Source of the DNA: a virus
Length of the DNA: 56,838 nucleotides
Strand: one strand, 5' to 3'
IMG/VR virus record: IMGVR_UViG_3300037193_001909
Location: 1-56,838 of that record
Shown one piece after another: positions 34,121-42,688 of the stretch. How positions within the stretch are numbered: position 1 is the first letter of the stretch; every line of letters begins with the position of its first letter. The notes under the pieces are model-generated. The model ran no database searches. It was given only the letters and a program-made list of their open reading frames with translations, and was not told where the DNA came from. A program made the translations under genes and the position numbers.

Positions 34121-34268
34121 CCCCTCGTTCGGTGCCACTACGCTCAAGCTCGCGGACGTCGTCATTCAATACTACAAGTGCGTCACCGCTATCTGCGGCG
34201 CGCAGGGCGAACATTGCCGAACAAGGAGCCTCGATGCTGTCACTGAAGATCCCCGCACACGCCGCTGA
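33990..34268 (+). CDS. Rz1: Rz1-like outer-membrane lipoprotein spanin
   Basis: GTG 33990 has AAGGAG 7 bases upstream. The signal sequence IRYTVIASIAILLSSC ends in a lipobox with lipidated C17. The 92 residues begin within the Rz gene in another frame and extend 148 bases past it. Rz1 proteins are usually Pro-rich and short; here the mature part has few prolines and three more cysteines near the end. Confidence 0.75.
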   Translation: MIRYTVIASIAILLSSCSTNSYKERPVSPLVVANCPLSLGVLNDPSFGATTLKLADVVIQYYKCVTAICGAQGEHCRTRSLDAVTEDPRTRR

Positions 34269-34455
34269 ATACGGAGCCACCGCCAGCATCTCAAGCGCCG
34301 TCGTCGCCTTCGCGGCGGAGGCCCTGCCCGTCGTTCAATTTGCCGCCGCGTGCGTCGCGATCGTGTCGGGTTTGGCAGCCACGGCATGGGTGCTGTACAA
34401 ATTCCACCTGGCCCTGAAACTCAAGAAGCAGAGCCTGCCCAAGGATGAAGATTGA
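34234..34455 (+). CDS. small membrane protein, holin candidate 2
   Basis: AAGGAG lies 5 bases before ATG 34234. The 73 residues contain two membrane helices (ISSAVVAFAAEALPVVQFAA and ACVAIVSGLAATAWVLYKFH) and a Lys-rich C-terminus (KLKKQSLPKDED). This is the class II holin layout. It follows the spanins rather than the endolysin. Confidence 0.6.
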   Translation: MLSLKIPAHAAEYGATASISSAVVAFAAEALPVVQFAAACVAIVSGLAATAWVLYKFHLALKLKKQSLPKDED

Positions 34456-34906
34456 CCGGCAAAAGCATGCTGTCGATGCGTGGGAAAAAGGCTGGGCCGA
34501 CTGGCACCGCCGCACGCTGACGCTCCCCGAGTCACGCAAGCTCGTACGTCGAGCCTGCGTGCGCTACGGCTTGAAGCCTCCTGCAGTTCGCGCCGTCCAC
34601 GGCGAGTCTACGCGCTGCATCCACCCCGACGTGATTCTCCTCCTGCCGGATCACCACAACCCGGCGAGTGTGCTGCACGAGACCGCGCATTACGTCTGCG
34701 ACTGGATCTTCGGCGACGACACCGAAGACCATTGCGCCGAGTGGCTCGGGATCTACCTCGTGCTCCTCGAGGAATTCAAAGTGGCGCCACCTGAAGCCCT
34801 TTATGCCTCCGCCCATGCGCAGCGGCTGCAATGGTGGCCGGCGTCAGCGGTGAGCCCTGCCGCCTTGCGAGCGCGGGCTCGTACCTCAAAGCGAGCGGGC
34901 AGTTAG
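34445..34906 (+). CDS. putative zincin-type metallopeptidase
   Basis: 153 residues; ATG 34445 lies inside the previous gene with AAGGATG around it. VLHETAHYVCDW holds an HExxH site (H78, E79, H82), followed by DDTEDHCAEWLGIYL, which offers H96 or E99 as third metal ligand, as in many phage zincin-like proteins. No signal peptide. It lies beside the lysis genes. The last about 130 bases overlap a convergent gene on the other strand. Confidence 0.6.
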   Translation: MKIDRQKHAVDAWEKGWADWHRRTLTLPESRKLVRRACVRYGLKPPAVRAVHGESTRCIHPDVILLLPDHHNPASVLHETAHYVCDWIFGDDTEDHCAEWLGIYLVLLEEFKVAPPEALYASAHAQRLQWWPASAVSPAALRARARTSKRAGS

Positions 34907-34988
34907 TCCAGTCCACGGCCTGCACACCGTCGGTGTGCCGCGGGAGCGCCCGGCCCTTCTCGCCGGCTTGTAAGATGTTCTCGTTCAT
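34776..34988 (-). CDS. hypothetical protein, 70 aa, end of the replication operon
   Basis: ATG (34988-34986) overlaps the helicase stop (ATGA) and has AAGGAGG 4 bases upstream, a strong start. The sequence begins NENILQAGEKGRALPRHTDG and has Ala/Arg-rich C-terminal residues. It overlaps the 3' end of the convergent HExxH gene by 131 bases, which is unusual here. Not recognised. Confidence 0.5.
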   Translation of the reverse strand: MNENILQAGEKGRALPRHTDGVQAVDWTNCPLALRYEPALARRQGSPLTPATIAAAAHGRRHKGLQVAPL

Positions 34989-36373
34989 GCTGCCTCCTTT
35001 ACCCACTCTCTCACTTTGATTCGCAGGTCCTCCTGCGTCGCATCCTTTCGGTTGAGCAACGGCAAGATTTGTGCGTCCTTCGTTCCGTCGCAGACGATGG
35101 CGTGAACGCGCACGCCCTCGCTGCGTCGATGCCCGCCAAGAAGGCGGGCGTTCAACTGCTGCCAGTATTCGAGGTTGTTAGTCAGGCCGAACCAGACCAA
35201 GTCCTTGACGCCCGACTTGTAGATGTCGTTGAGCCCGTGGCCACCGGTCGCCGGGTGTATGATTCCGTAGTCGAATTCACCGCGGCCCCAGCGCGCGAGA
35301 CTGTCGTCGGTACGCAGCACGGTCCACTTCTTGCCGCGCTGCTTACAGAATTTGTCGAGCTTGGCGCTGATTCGCTCGATGTCGTGCACGAAGGAGTAGG
35401 CCACGAGCGCCCGGTCCAGCGAGTCGAACATTTCGAAGAGCGCGTCGATCTTCTCCTGATGGATTTCGTGCCACGCGTGCGTTTTGTCGTAGACCGCGCC
35501 GTTCGCAAGCTGCAGCAACTTCCCGGAGAGCGCGCCAGCGTTGGCCGCATTGAGCGTGAGCCCCGCGACCTCGAGGATCTTCTCCCGCTCCATGCGCTTG
35601 TACTTGCCGAGGGCGGCCGGCGAGAGCTCGACGCGGATCAGGTTCGGCTCGGCGCGCGGGCTCTTGTCCTCGAGCGCGAGCGTGATGTCGGCGATCTGCT
35701 TGTAGATCTGATCCTTGGCGATGTCCCGCGGCACCCAGCGGGTGTACCCCTCTTCGTCGCGCACGCAGTCGAACCATCGGTCGCGGAACGGCGTGATGTT
35801 CCGGCCGAGGCGCACGCCGCGATCGATGAGCCGGTACTGCCCCCAGAGATCGTGCAGGCCGTTGGGCGCCGGCGTGCCGGTCAGGCCGACAATGCGCTGG
35901 AATCCGGGGCGCAGCCGCCGCAGCGCCTTGTGCCGCTCGCCGTCGTTCGATTTGTAGAGCTGGCACTCATCGAGTACGACGAGATCCCACATCCACTGCA
36001 GGCGCCATTTGTTTCCGTCGAGAAACTGAGCCTCCAGCCATTGCGTATTCTCGACGTTCAGGGTGTGTATGTCGGCCGGTTTGCGTAGCGCTTTCATGCG
36101 CTCGGCAGCGGTCCCGACGACGTGGCTGATCGAGAGCCCTTTGAGGTGCGCCCACTCGTTGATCTCGTCGCGCCACACCTTCCGCGCCACTCGCAGCGGC
36201 GCGAAAACGAACATGCGGCGCACGTCGATCGAGTTCAGCAAGTCGAGATATGCGGTGAGCGTGCTTGAAGTCTTGCCCGCACCCATGTATCCCATGATGA
36301 GACTCTCAGGGTGCGTCTTGATGTGCTCGACCATGGCGACCTGGTCGTCCGTGAACTGGGAGCGCGTCAGCAA
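34985..36373 (-). CDS. SNF2-type DNA helicase/ATPase
   Basis: 462 residues from TTG (36373). Walker A is GYMGAGKT (28-35), motif II is VVLDECQ (about 138) and motif III is GLTGTPAPNG (about 170). The C-terminal RecA domain has GGHGLNDIYKS and WQQLNARLLGGHRR (motif VI). This is the compact SNF2 form found in phage replication modules with VRR-NUC and DUF2815 genes. It overlaps the nuclease gene by 7 bases, so co-expression is likely. It probably remodels forks or strips proteins from DNA. Confidence 0.85.
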   Translation of the reverse strand: MLTRSQFTDDQVAMVEHIKTHPESLIMGYMGAGKTSSTLTAYLDLLNSIDVRRMFVFAPLRVARKVWRDEINEWAHLKGLSISHVVGTAAERMKALRKPADIHTLNVENTQWLEAQFLDGNKWRLQWMWDLVVLDECQLYKSNDGERHKALRRLRPGFQRIVGLTGTPAPNGLHDLWGQYRLIDRGVRLGRNITPFRDRWFDCVRDEEGYTRWVPRDIAKDQIYKQIADITLALEDKSPRAEPNLIRVELSPAALGKYKRMEREKILEVAGLTLNAANAGALSGKLLQLANGAVYDKTHAWHEIHQEKIDALFEMFDSLDRALVAYSFVHDIERISAKLDKFCKQRGKKWTVLRTDDSLARWGRGEFDYGIIHPATGGHGLNDIYKSGVKDLVWFGLTNNLEYWQQLNARLLGGHRRSEGVRVHAIVCDGTKDAQILPLLNRKDATQEDLRIKVREWVKEAA

Positions 36374-36711
36374 TCGAGTCTATCCAGTGCGTCCTTGAAA
36401 TCCTGGACGTTGTCCGACCAGCCCACCTCCGCCCCGGTCTCCCGCAGCTCGGTCATGCGCGTGTACTGCAGCGGCTCGGGCTTCTCGTCGGGCCGCTTCC
36501 ACTCCCACCACAGCTGCTTCTTACCCTTCTTCATGTACAGCCGGTCCGGGAATCCGGACTGGCCGACGAACCGGACCTTGTAGACTTCGAAGCCTTTGGA
36601 TTTCGCGTACCGGTTGCCGGTGTCTTCGTAGTGTCGCTCGCGCTTCGCTCGCGTGATCTTCACGGGCTCAAGCAGCACGTCGGCGCCGAAGGGGTCGAGC
36701 GGCTCCTTCAC
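36367..36711 (-). CDS. VRR-NUC domain nuclease
   Basis: 114 residues from GTG (36711), in GTGA overlap with the polymerase. The VRR-NUC core is present: RYAKSKGFEVYKVRFVGQ, then GFPDRLYMKKGKKQLWWEWK, with the PD and E-x-K metal-binding residues. Members cut branched or junction DNA and often pair with SNF2 helicases in phage replication modules, as here. Length is normal for the stand-alone form. Confidence 0.85.
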   Translation of the reverse strand: MKEPLDPFGADVLLEPVKITRAKRERHYEDTGNRYAKSKGFEVYKVRFVGQSGFPDRLYMKKGKKQLWWEWKRPDEKPEPLQYTRMTELRETGAEVGWSDNVQDFKDALDRLDC

Positions 36712-38870
36712 TTGCGGTACCTGAATTGGCGGTGACCGTCGATCGCCAGCGGCAGGCCCTTCGCCCACGTTGGAACGCGCGTCATGATTTTCCGTGCCTC
36801 CTCGAAGGAGCCAAAGGATTCGAGGGTCTCCGCGATCGGTTCGTCGTGCACGGATCCCACGATGTCGTAGCCGTACTCCTGGAGCCCGAACTTAGCGAAC
36901 ACCAGCAGATCACGGCTGAAGGCCTGGACGGCGTTCTCGTCGAGCTTGCCGCCGTAGGTGGAGGTTAGACACCAGCGGCGCGTGTAAGTGTCCGTGCCCC
37001 AGAACCGGATCGTCTTGCCGTCCTTCTTGTCGAGCTCGGGGCGGAAGTACCAGAGCACCCTCCCCGACGGCAGACGCATGCACAGCCACTGCCGCCAGAC
37101 GCGGAAGGAGAGCTTCCCGCCGGCGCACGAGAAGACCTTGCCGGGGTTCGCGATGGCGCCGCGGGCGGCGTCCTCGAGCTGCTCCCAGCCCTTGACGATG
37201 CGCGGGTGGGCGCGGCGCCACAGCCGCTTGAACGACTCGAGCGCGATGAATGTACGGATCGGGAGGTCGTGAGTCAGCCCGCGACCGCGCGCCCACTCGT
37301 AGAAGTCGGCGGCCTCGGCCTTGACGTCCTTCGGGAGCCCGTCCCAGGCGTCCGCCGCCATCTTGTTGAGATCGATGCCTGCCTGCTCGGCCATCGTCAC
37401 GAAGGCGCCTACGCCGCCCTGGTAGCCGAGAGCCAACTCCTGCACCTTGCCGACCTGACGCCCGGCCTTGTCGACCTTGTCTGGCGTGATGCCGAAGGAC
37501 TTGGCGTAGGCGACCTTGTAAAGATCGGGGCCTTTGCGGATAGGCTCCTTCTTGACGGGGTCCCACCCGATGATGGTGTCGTAATCCCGGAAGGCTTGGA
37601 GCTTCCAGTCCTCGCCCCAGAACCACGCGTTGACGCGCGCCTCGATGCCGGCGAAGTCGGGGAACACGAGCACCTTGCCGGGATCGGCGGTGAGCACGGA
37701 GCGCACGCAGCTGCCGAAGACGCGCATCGGCTCGACGTCGAAGTAGAACTTGATGTCGTCGAGGCTGCGGTTCTCTGCGATGCTGATCGCAAGCTCCGGG
37801 TCCTCGATCTTCGGCCGGTAGAGGTTGTGCAGCTGGACGATCTTCGACGACCAGCGGCCGGTGTCCGCGGCGTGGTAGAGGAACATGCCGCGCAGGCGCC
37901 CGTCCTTGCACATGGCGTTCAGCATGGCGGGGTACTTCGTCACCGCCTTCATGTTGTAGGTCGAGTACATCCGCAGGACTCGCTTCACGAGATCCGGGCA
38001 CGCGGGATCGAGGCAGGCCTTCTTCACGGTGTCGGCCTGCAAGTTCGGCAGCGACGGGTATCCATGCGCGCGGCACCAGTCTGCAAGCACGGCCGTCTGC
38101 CCGGGGCGTACCCCCGTGGTCTTCTGCACTTCCGCGGCAATGTTCGCCTTGTGCTCATTCACCAGGGCGATGAGATTCTCGATCGCTTTGCGGTCGGCGC
38201 GGATGCCGCGATCATTCATCGCCTGGTCGAGCTCGACGTAGACGCGCTGTTCGTCGGCGGAGAGGTCAGGAATGATGAGGTCGGCGGCGCGCTCGGCGAG
38301 CACGTCGTCGATACAGTAATCGTAGAGCCGGACGTAGCGCTCCGGGTCATCCTCAGGCTCGGCGAACGTGCCGTCCTTGCGGGGCTTGGCGAGATAGCGC
38401 ATGTCGTTCGCGCCCGTCTCGTTCTTCGGGTGCGTGCCGAGCGCTTGGGCGAGCTGGCCCAAGGCGGCGGGCAAGCCGTGCGCGGACGCCTTCGCCATCG
38501 TGCACACCGTCTGACTCGCGAGGATGCGCGGCATGCCGATGGCCGCCCCGGCGTGTCCTTCCGTATTCTTGCGCTCGAACATGGCGTTGTGCGCGCGCAC
38601 CTCTCCGCCGTGCACGATATGCGAGGCCACCTCCCGAGGCGGCCGGGGCTGCACGATCAGCTCGACGTTCGGCCGGCGCTTTTTGAAGCCGTCAACGACG
38701 GCATACGGCAGCGACGCCCGGGGCACCCACATCTTCGGCTCTTGCGAGCCGAAGACGTAGCCCATGCAGTGAATGGCCGTGCTCTCGTCCTCCGCGTAGC
38801 GGAAGAGCCCGGCCTTTTTCAGCTCGACTCGGGACCTGGTCTCGTAGTCGATGTGGAGCGCATTGCTCAA
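36708..38870 (-). CDS. family A DNA polymerase with 3'-5' exonuclease
   Basis: 720 residues. The N-terminal exonuclease starts with HIDYETRSRVEL (D and E metal ligands). The polymerase has motif A VFPDFAGIEARVNAWFW (about 400), motif B RQVGKVQELALGYQGG (about 475) and motif C IVGSVHDEP (about 673). All catalytic residues are visible. ATG 38870 overlaps the upstream gene (ATGA). It is the replicative polymerase of the module. Family A polymerases are also the type linked to 2-aminoadenine phages (DpoZ), but the sequence alone does not show that. Confidence 0.95.
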   Translation of the reverse strand: MSNALHIDYETRSRVELKKAGLFRYAEDESTAIHCMGYVFGSQEPKMWVPRASLPYAVVDGFKKRRPNVELIVQPRPPREVASHIVHGGEVRAHNAMFERKNTEGHAGAAIGMPRILASQTVCTMAKASAHGLPAALGQLAQALGTHPKNETGANDMRYLAKPRKDGTFAEPEDDPERYVRLYDYCIDDVLAERAADLIIPDLSADEQRVYVELDQAMNDRGIRADRKAIENLIALVNEHKANIAAEVQKTTGVRPGQTAVLADWCRAHGYPSLPNLQADTVKKACLDPACPDLVKRVLRMYSTYNMKAVTKYPAMLNAMCKDGRLRGMFLYHAADTGRWSSKIVQLHNLYRPKIEDPELAISIAENRSLDDIKFYFDVEPMRVFGSCVRSVLTADPGKVLVFPDFAGIEARVNAWFWGEDWKLQAFRDYDTIIGWDPVKKEPIRKGPDLYKVAYAKSFGITPDKVDKAGRQVGKVQELALGYQGGVGAFVTMAEQAGIDLNKMAADAWDGLPKDVKAEAADFYEWARGRGLTHDLPIRTFIALESFKRLWRRAHPRIVKGWEQLEDAARGAIANPGKVFSCAGGKLSFRVWRQWLCMRLPSGRVLWYFRPELDKKDGKTIRFWGTDTYTRRWCLTSTYGGKLDENAVQAFSRDLLVFAKFGLQEYGYDIVGSVHDEPIAETLESFGSFEEARKIMTRVPTWAKGLPLAIDGHRQFRYRK

Positions 38871-39073
38871 GCTGCCCGACGCGCCGCTTTGATCTTCGCC
38901 GCATCACGGCGAGAGGTGCCCGGCGGGATTGGTGCATGTGGATCTGCTAGGTCGACGCTGTCGATGATCAGCCGGCCGTAGCCCGGCCGCCGGTCAAGAT
39001 CAACGACAGTGCCGCGAATCTCCTCGCTGCGTGAGCCGACGCGCACGCTGTCACCAACGTGAATCTCTTTCAC
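38867..39073 (-). CDS. small hypothetical protein, 68 aa, beta-barrel-like
   Basis: GTG (39073) starts in a GTGA overlap. The N-terminal HVGDSVRVGSRSEEIRGTVVDLD looks like a small SH3/KOW-type barrel; the C-terminus is basic (KIKAARRAA). It sits directly before the polymerase gene. Not recognised further. Confidence 0.65.
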   Translation of the reverse strand: MKEIHVGDSVRVGSRSEEIRGTVVDLDRRPGYGRLIIDSVDLADPHAPIPPGTSRRDAAKIKAARRAA

Positions 39074-39261
39074 TGCTGCCTCTGCGCGACGCAAATGTAA
39101 TCCGCGTTCTTGACGCCGGTCGTGAACCGCTTCTTCGCGGCTTTGCCCGCGGCCTCGCACTCTTCTTGCGAAATGAAGCCCGGCACGTTGGTGAGGGAAT
39201 TCGAGTTGCCGGTACCGAGCGGGCCGACGTGCACGAAGATGATGAGAATGAACTTGATCAT
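39070..39261 (-). CDS. small hypothetical protein, 63 aa, with N-terminal hydrophobic segment
   Basis: ATG (39261) has GGAGG about 5 bases upstream. The first 12 residues are hydrophobic (MIKFILIIFVHV). The rest is hydrophilic with two cysteines (EECEAAG and YICVAQ), a pattern seen in short secreted phage proteins. A 100-base gap separates it from the single-strand binding protein gene. Role unknown. Confidence 0.65.
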   Translation of the reverse strand: MIKFILIIFVHVGPLGTGNSNSLTNVPGFISQEECEAAGKAAKKRFTTGVKNADYICVAQRQQ

Positions 39262-39361
39262 GGGTCCTCCTGGGAAAAGGTCCGGGGCGACGCAGCGCTC
39301 CATACGGAGGCAACTGTTTCGCTCGCAGTTTTGAGCGCAGTGCTGGCCGCCCCGGAGTTAC

Positions 39362-40018
39362 TCAATCGCTACCGAACGGTGCGTCTTCCTCGCCCGTCGG
39401 AGCGTCGGCCTCATCCAGCGCGTCGAACTCGTCCTTCGCGTTGATGGAGCCGGCGCCGAACGCCGTGTTGTCGCTCACGAACTGCACGCCGCGCAGGTTG
39501 AACCCGATGCGCTTGCCGAACTTGTTGTCCTGCGTCCACATCGTGTAGCTGAAGCGGGCGTTGCAGCCCGAATACGGCCACTGCTCGTCGTTCGGATCCT
39601 CGAGCGGATCGCCCTTGCGATTCGCGATGCCCGGCCGGTTCGTGTTGTGCATCGCCAGCACCCAGTTTCCGGCGTAGCCGTCGTACTCCTTGGTGTTGCC
39701 GTCGTACAGCGCATCGAACTTCACGCCGTCTTCCTTGACGCCCGCGGGCAGCGCCTTCTGGAAGCCGAGATCGACCGCCTTCTGGTGGATCGCCTTGGCG
39801 ACGAACCCCCACTTCAGCTTCGAAATGCGTGCCGCTTCCGTCAAGAGCGCCTTGAGAGCTTCCTTGCCCTTCGGGCTCGACGGGTCGACGAGGCAGGTGC
39901 CCTCGTATCGCGGCGTCTGCCCTTCTTCGAAGGCCTTCGGCTTGTCGATCCGCAGGAACGCGGCCCGGCCGGAGATCTTCAGCTTCTCGCTCGTGATCAC
40001 ATCATTTTTCTTCGCCAT
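39362..40018 (-). CDS. ssb: single-stranded DNA-binding protein, DUF2815 (Enc34-type)
   Basis: 218 residues. The sequence follows the DUF2815/Enc34 SSB pattern: KISGRAAFLRIDKPKAFEEG near the start, RYEGTCLVDPSSPKG, a central LYDGNTKEYDGYAGNWVL, RFSYTMWTQDN and a late GVQFVSDNTAFG. An acidic tail ends in EEDAPFGSD, as expected for SSB partner binding. AGAGG lies 7 bases before the ATG. It protects single strands during replication and sits upstream of the polymerase. Confidence 0.85.
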   Translation of the reverse strand: MAKKNDVITSEKLKISGRAAFLRIDKPKAFEEGQTPRYEGTCLVDPSSPKGKEALKALLTEAARISKLKWGFVAKAIHQKAVDLGFQKALPAGVKEDGVKFDALYDGNTKEYDGYAGNWVLAMHNTNRPGIANRKGDPLEDPNDEQWPYSGCNARFSYTMWTQDNKFGKRIGFNLRGVQFVSDNTAFGAGSINAKDEFDALDEADAPTGEEDAPFGSD

Positions 40019-40071
40019 TACAATTTACCTCTAAGCATTAGCATTAACGCCCCACTGGCTGCGCAGAGTAG

Positions 40072-41310
40072 TTAGTCCTCTTCGAAGTCCAGGTCGCCGA
40101 ACTCTTCGAGAACGGCGAGTGCCATCGGCTTTCGCTTGTCTTCCGGTGGCGCGAGTTTGGGTTTCCCGGGTGGCTTGCGCACGTATGCGCGCATGACCTC
40201 GTGCTGCTTGCCGAGGAGTGCCTCGGCCTGCGCAGGGGAAATGAGTTTCTTCGACCATATGACGTCCTCCTTCAGGTGTTCGGAGAGCGTCACGGCCATT
40301 GCTGATTCTTCGCGCGTCCACGCGCGGTTGCTGCGGCCCTCGACGAGTTTCCACTCGCCGCAGGGGTTGCCCTGCTGCAGCTCCTTCATGACGTGCGCCT
40401 GCACGTCCTTCAGGGTCTTGGTGACTCGATCCTTCAACGACAGGAGATACGCGGCTTGGTCGTTCGTGATCTTCGGGAGCTCACGCTCGAAGTCGTCCAG
40501 CGCTTCCTCGACTTCATCGAGATTGTCGAAATCGCCGATGTACTCCTGCAGCGTGCTGCGGATGCGAACCTCGCAGGTGCGGCGGGCTTTGCAGAAGCCC
40601 TTATTGCACCAGTCGCCGGCCTTGAACGGCGCGTTCTTGTCACGCGTCAGTTTGGCTTTGACCCGCAGCTCTTCGTCAGCCCACTTGAGAAGATCCTCGA
40701 GCGAGATGTCCCAGTAGTCGGTGTGCTCCTGCAGCCGAGGCTGCACGATGTGAAGCCGGAAGGTCTTGATGTTGCTCCACAGCCAGCCATAGGCCAGCCA
40801 CCAGCCGAGCGCGTACACCATGAGCTGCGCGTTCTTCGTGGCCCAGACTTGCACGCCCTCGCCGTCCTTGAAGTCAACGATATGGCACACGGTCTCGTCG
40901 GCGGAAGCGTGATCCATCGTGCCGAAGCCACCCGGTACGTAATCTTCGTAAGAAACCCTCTCCTCATAGAATTGCGTTCCTGGTAGTTCGTTGACGTAGT
41001 CGATGAAAAACTGCACCGAGTCGACACGCGGCTGGTCGACCAGGAATTCCTGATCCGGCTCGCCGTTGCGCTGTACGACGATCGTCCAGCCGAGGTACTT
41101 CTTCGGCTTCTCCTTGTTCCGCCGGCAGACATCCGACAGGTGGTGGCTCGCTGTGCCGCTTGCGGCGTACACCGAAGACGGCTCGCGCATCTTGCGCGTG
41201 GCGGCGACGCTGGCTGGGCAGTTCATCCATCGATCGGCGCTCGATGCGCCGAGAACGGAGTGCTCGCCGTCGGTTGCGAGCAGTTGCTTTTTCCAGACCT
41301 TGTCCATCAA
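40072..41310 (-). CDS. DUF2800 (PD-(D/E)XK) exonuclease
   Basis: 412 residues, ATGA overlap with the upstream membrane gene. The N-terminal SVLGASSADRWMNCPASVA is a hallmark of DUF2800 proteins. The nuclease core shows GTMDHA, then HIVDFKDGEG (D-x-K) and NAQLMVYALGW (Q-x-x-x-Y helix). Cysteines near 245 (GFCKARRTCEVR) may bind an iron-sulfur cluster or zinc. It lies beside the DUF2815 gene, as in Enc34-like modules, and probably acts in recombination or end processing. Confidence 0.85.
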   Translation of the reverse strand: MMDKVWKKQLLATDGEHSVLGASSADRWMNCPASVAATRKMREPSSVYAASGTASHHLSDVCRRNKEKPKKYLGWTIVVQRNGEPDQEFLVDQPRVDSVQFFIDYVNELPGTQFYEERVSYEDYVPGGFGTMDHASADETVCHIVDFKDGEGVQVWATKNAQLMVYALGWWLAYGWLWSNIKTFRLHIVQPRLQEHTDYWDISLEDLLKWADEELRVKAKLTRDKNAPFKAGDWCNKGFCKARRTCEVRIRSTLQEYIGDFDNLDEVEEALDDFERELPKITNDQAAYLLSLKDRVTKTLKDVQAHVMKELQQGNPCGEWKLVEGRSNRAWTREESAMAVTLSEHLKEDVIWSKKLISPAQAEALLGKQHEVMRAYVRKPPGKPKLAPPEDKRKPMALAVLEEFGDLDFEED

Positions 41311-41609
41311 CCCTTCTCGATCCCGCGCCGATTCTCCCAGCGCATCAGGTACCAGTGCGACGCCGTGGACCCTGCGACCGTCAGCACGATGTAGAAAATG
41401 AGCACGCGTGTGAACGCGGCGGGGTCGTCCTTGACCTGGATCAGCATGTTCACGATGTAGAACTGCGAAGCGAGCCAGATGCCGTTGGAGAACACGGACG
41501 CGATGCCGGTGTACCAGAGGCTCTTGGAATTGCGAGAGCGCGACGTCGCGGTGTGCGCGGCGTTCTGCAGAAACAAAAGAACTCCCCAGATCAGCCAGTC
41601 GGTCAGCAT
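41307..41609 (-). CDS. small membrane protein, 100 aa
   Basis: Three hydrophobic helices are visible: LIWGVLLFLQNAAHT, SVFSNGIWLASQFYIVNMLI and VLIFYIVLTVAGSTAS. Between the first two lies a basic SRSRNSKS loop. Similar short three-helix proteins occur in other phage early regions without known function. A terminator-like hairpin lies just upstream, so this gene may begin a separately regulated part of the operon. AGGAG precedes the ATG. Confidence 0.7.
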   Translation of the reverse strand: MLTDWLIWGVLLFLQNAAHTATSRSRNSKSLWYTGIASVFSNGIWLASQFYIVNMLIQVKDDPAAFTRVLIFYIVLTVAGSTASHWYLMRWENRRGIEKG

Positions 41610-41620
41610 GACGTACTCCT

Positions 41621-41652
41621 AGAGAAACGGAGGGCCGGCGGGATGCCGGCCC
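41621..41652 (-). terminator. rho-independent-type terminator
   Basis: Read leftward: GGGCCGGC (41652-41645) pairs with GCCGGCCC (41639-41632) around ATCCC, followed by TCCGTTTCTCT. It is placed after the AT-hook gene and before the membrane protein gene. It may attenuate transcription into the SSB-polymerase-helicase segment. Confidence 0.65.
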
Positions 41653-41664
41653 TCAATGCGAGGC

Positions 41665-42243
41665 CTACTTCGTGGCCTTCTTCGCCTTGTCGATCGCGGC
41701 CTGGGCAGCCTTGAACACGCGATTGAAATCCTTCGGTTCGAGCTTGCCCATCTCGTCGGCCTTGTTCGAACTGTTGTTCATCAGGATCTCCTTCGCGGCC
41801 TTGCTGCCGTGGCCCGGCAAACGCGCGACTTCGTGCAGCTTGTTGCGCACGTCCATCTGCGTCAGCGCCGGCGGCTCTTCTTCACTCGGCCCGTCATCCA
41901 GGAATCCGAGATCGTCTTCGGCGGCTCCCGCACTCTCCACACTTCCAGCCTCGGGGGCATCGTCGCCGCCTCCGCTGAGATCCAGTCCGCCATCTTCGCT
42001 AGCCGGTGGCTTGGCGGCATCGGACTTGGTGGGTGCAGGAGCGGCTTCTTGAACTGCCGCACTTTTGCGGGGGCGCCCGCGCTTCGGCGTGGACTCCTCC
42101 TTCGCCGGTTCGGCCGGCAGGCCGCCGCCGACCTCCGGAATATGCACTGTCGTGCTGCCCTGGGCCGCGGCGATGCTTTCCAGCGCAGCGGCGATGCGGT
42201 CTTGTTTCTCGAGCAGCTTTTCGAGGAAATGATTGATGTCCAT
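41665..42243 (-). CDS. AT-hook protein, 192 aa
   Basis: AAGGAG lies 4 bases before the ATG. The N-terminus is a helix (MDINHFLEKLLEKQDRIAAA). Residues about 53-60 are PKRGRPRK, a classic AT-hook. A long acidic/Ala-rich disordered middle follows. The C-terminal helical domain (TQMDVRNKLHEVARLPGHG to FKAAQAAIDKAKK) is compact. It may be a DNA-organising or replication accessory protein; no enzyme motif is present. Confidence 0.65.
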   Translation of the reverse strand: MDINHFLEKLLEKQDRIAAALESIAAAQGSTTVHIPEVGGGLPAEPAKEESTPKRGRPRKSAAVQEAAPAPTKSDAAKPPASEDGGLDLSGGGDDAPEAGSVESAGAAEDDLGFLDDGPSEEEPPALTQMDVRNKLHEVARLPGHGSKAAKEILMNNSSNKADEMGKLEPKDFNRVFKAAQAAIDKAKKATK

Positions 42244-42259
42244 GATACTCCTTCGGTAG

Positions 42260-42688
42260 TTAGAACTTTTTGCCGTTGTCCGCGGCGCGGGCTTCCGGCG
42301 TGTGATCGGCGCGGCGGGCGTTGTACTGGAGCTTCTCCAGGATCGCGCCGCCGATGTCGTACCCGCCGAGGGCCATGCGGTCGAAGATGCGGATGATGGC
42401 GTCGGCTGCCTCCACTTCTTCGGCCTTGCGGTGCGGCAGGTGGCTGTCCATCGTGTCCTTGCGGACGCCTTCGAGAGACTCGGAGAGCTCCGAATGTTCG
42501 AGCGCGATCATGGCCGCCTTCTTGAGCAGGAGGTCCTTGCCGGTCGGCACGACGGAGGAATGCCAGCCGGAGAGCAGCGCCAACTTGTGGCAGATGAGCG
42601 CCATGTCCGTGACCGCGGAGGCGCAAGCGGCTGCCTGCTGTAGCGCCATGCACTTCTCCATGTCGAGTGTGCTGATCTGTGCGTTCAT
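42260..42688 (-). CDS. MazG-like NTP pyrophosphohydrolase
   Basis: 142 residues, ATGA overlap with the upstream gene. The helix pair ALEHSELSESLEGVR and HRKAEEVEAADAIIRIFDR carries the ExxE and ExxD metal ligands of all-alpha NTP pyrophosphatases. GGAILEKLQYNARRADH follows, as in phage MazG-like proteins. It should hydrolyse a (d)NTP to the monophosphate. It is paired with a dATP/dGTP diphosphohydrolase-type gene, which points to dNTP-pool control. Confidence 0.75.
   Translation of the reverse strand: MNAQISTLDMEKCMALQQAAACASAVTDMALICHKLALLSGWHSSVVPTGKDLLLKKAAMIALEHSELSESLEGVRKDTMDSHLPHRKAEEVEAADAIIRIFDRMALGGYDIGGAILEKLQYNARRADHTPEARAADNGKKF

Noticed and set aside
34917-34945. Hairpin GCACACC/GGTGTGC between the arms as a bidirectional terminator
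   Set aside because: The loop is only three bases, no U tract follows on either side, and it lies within a likely minus-strand gene.
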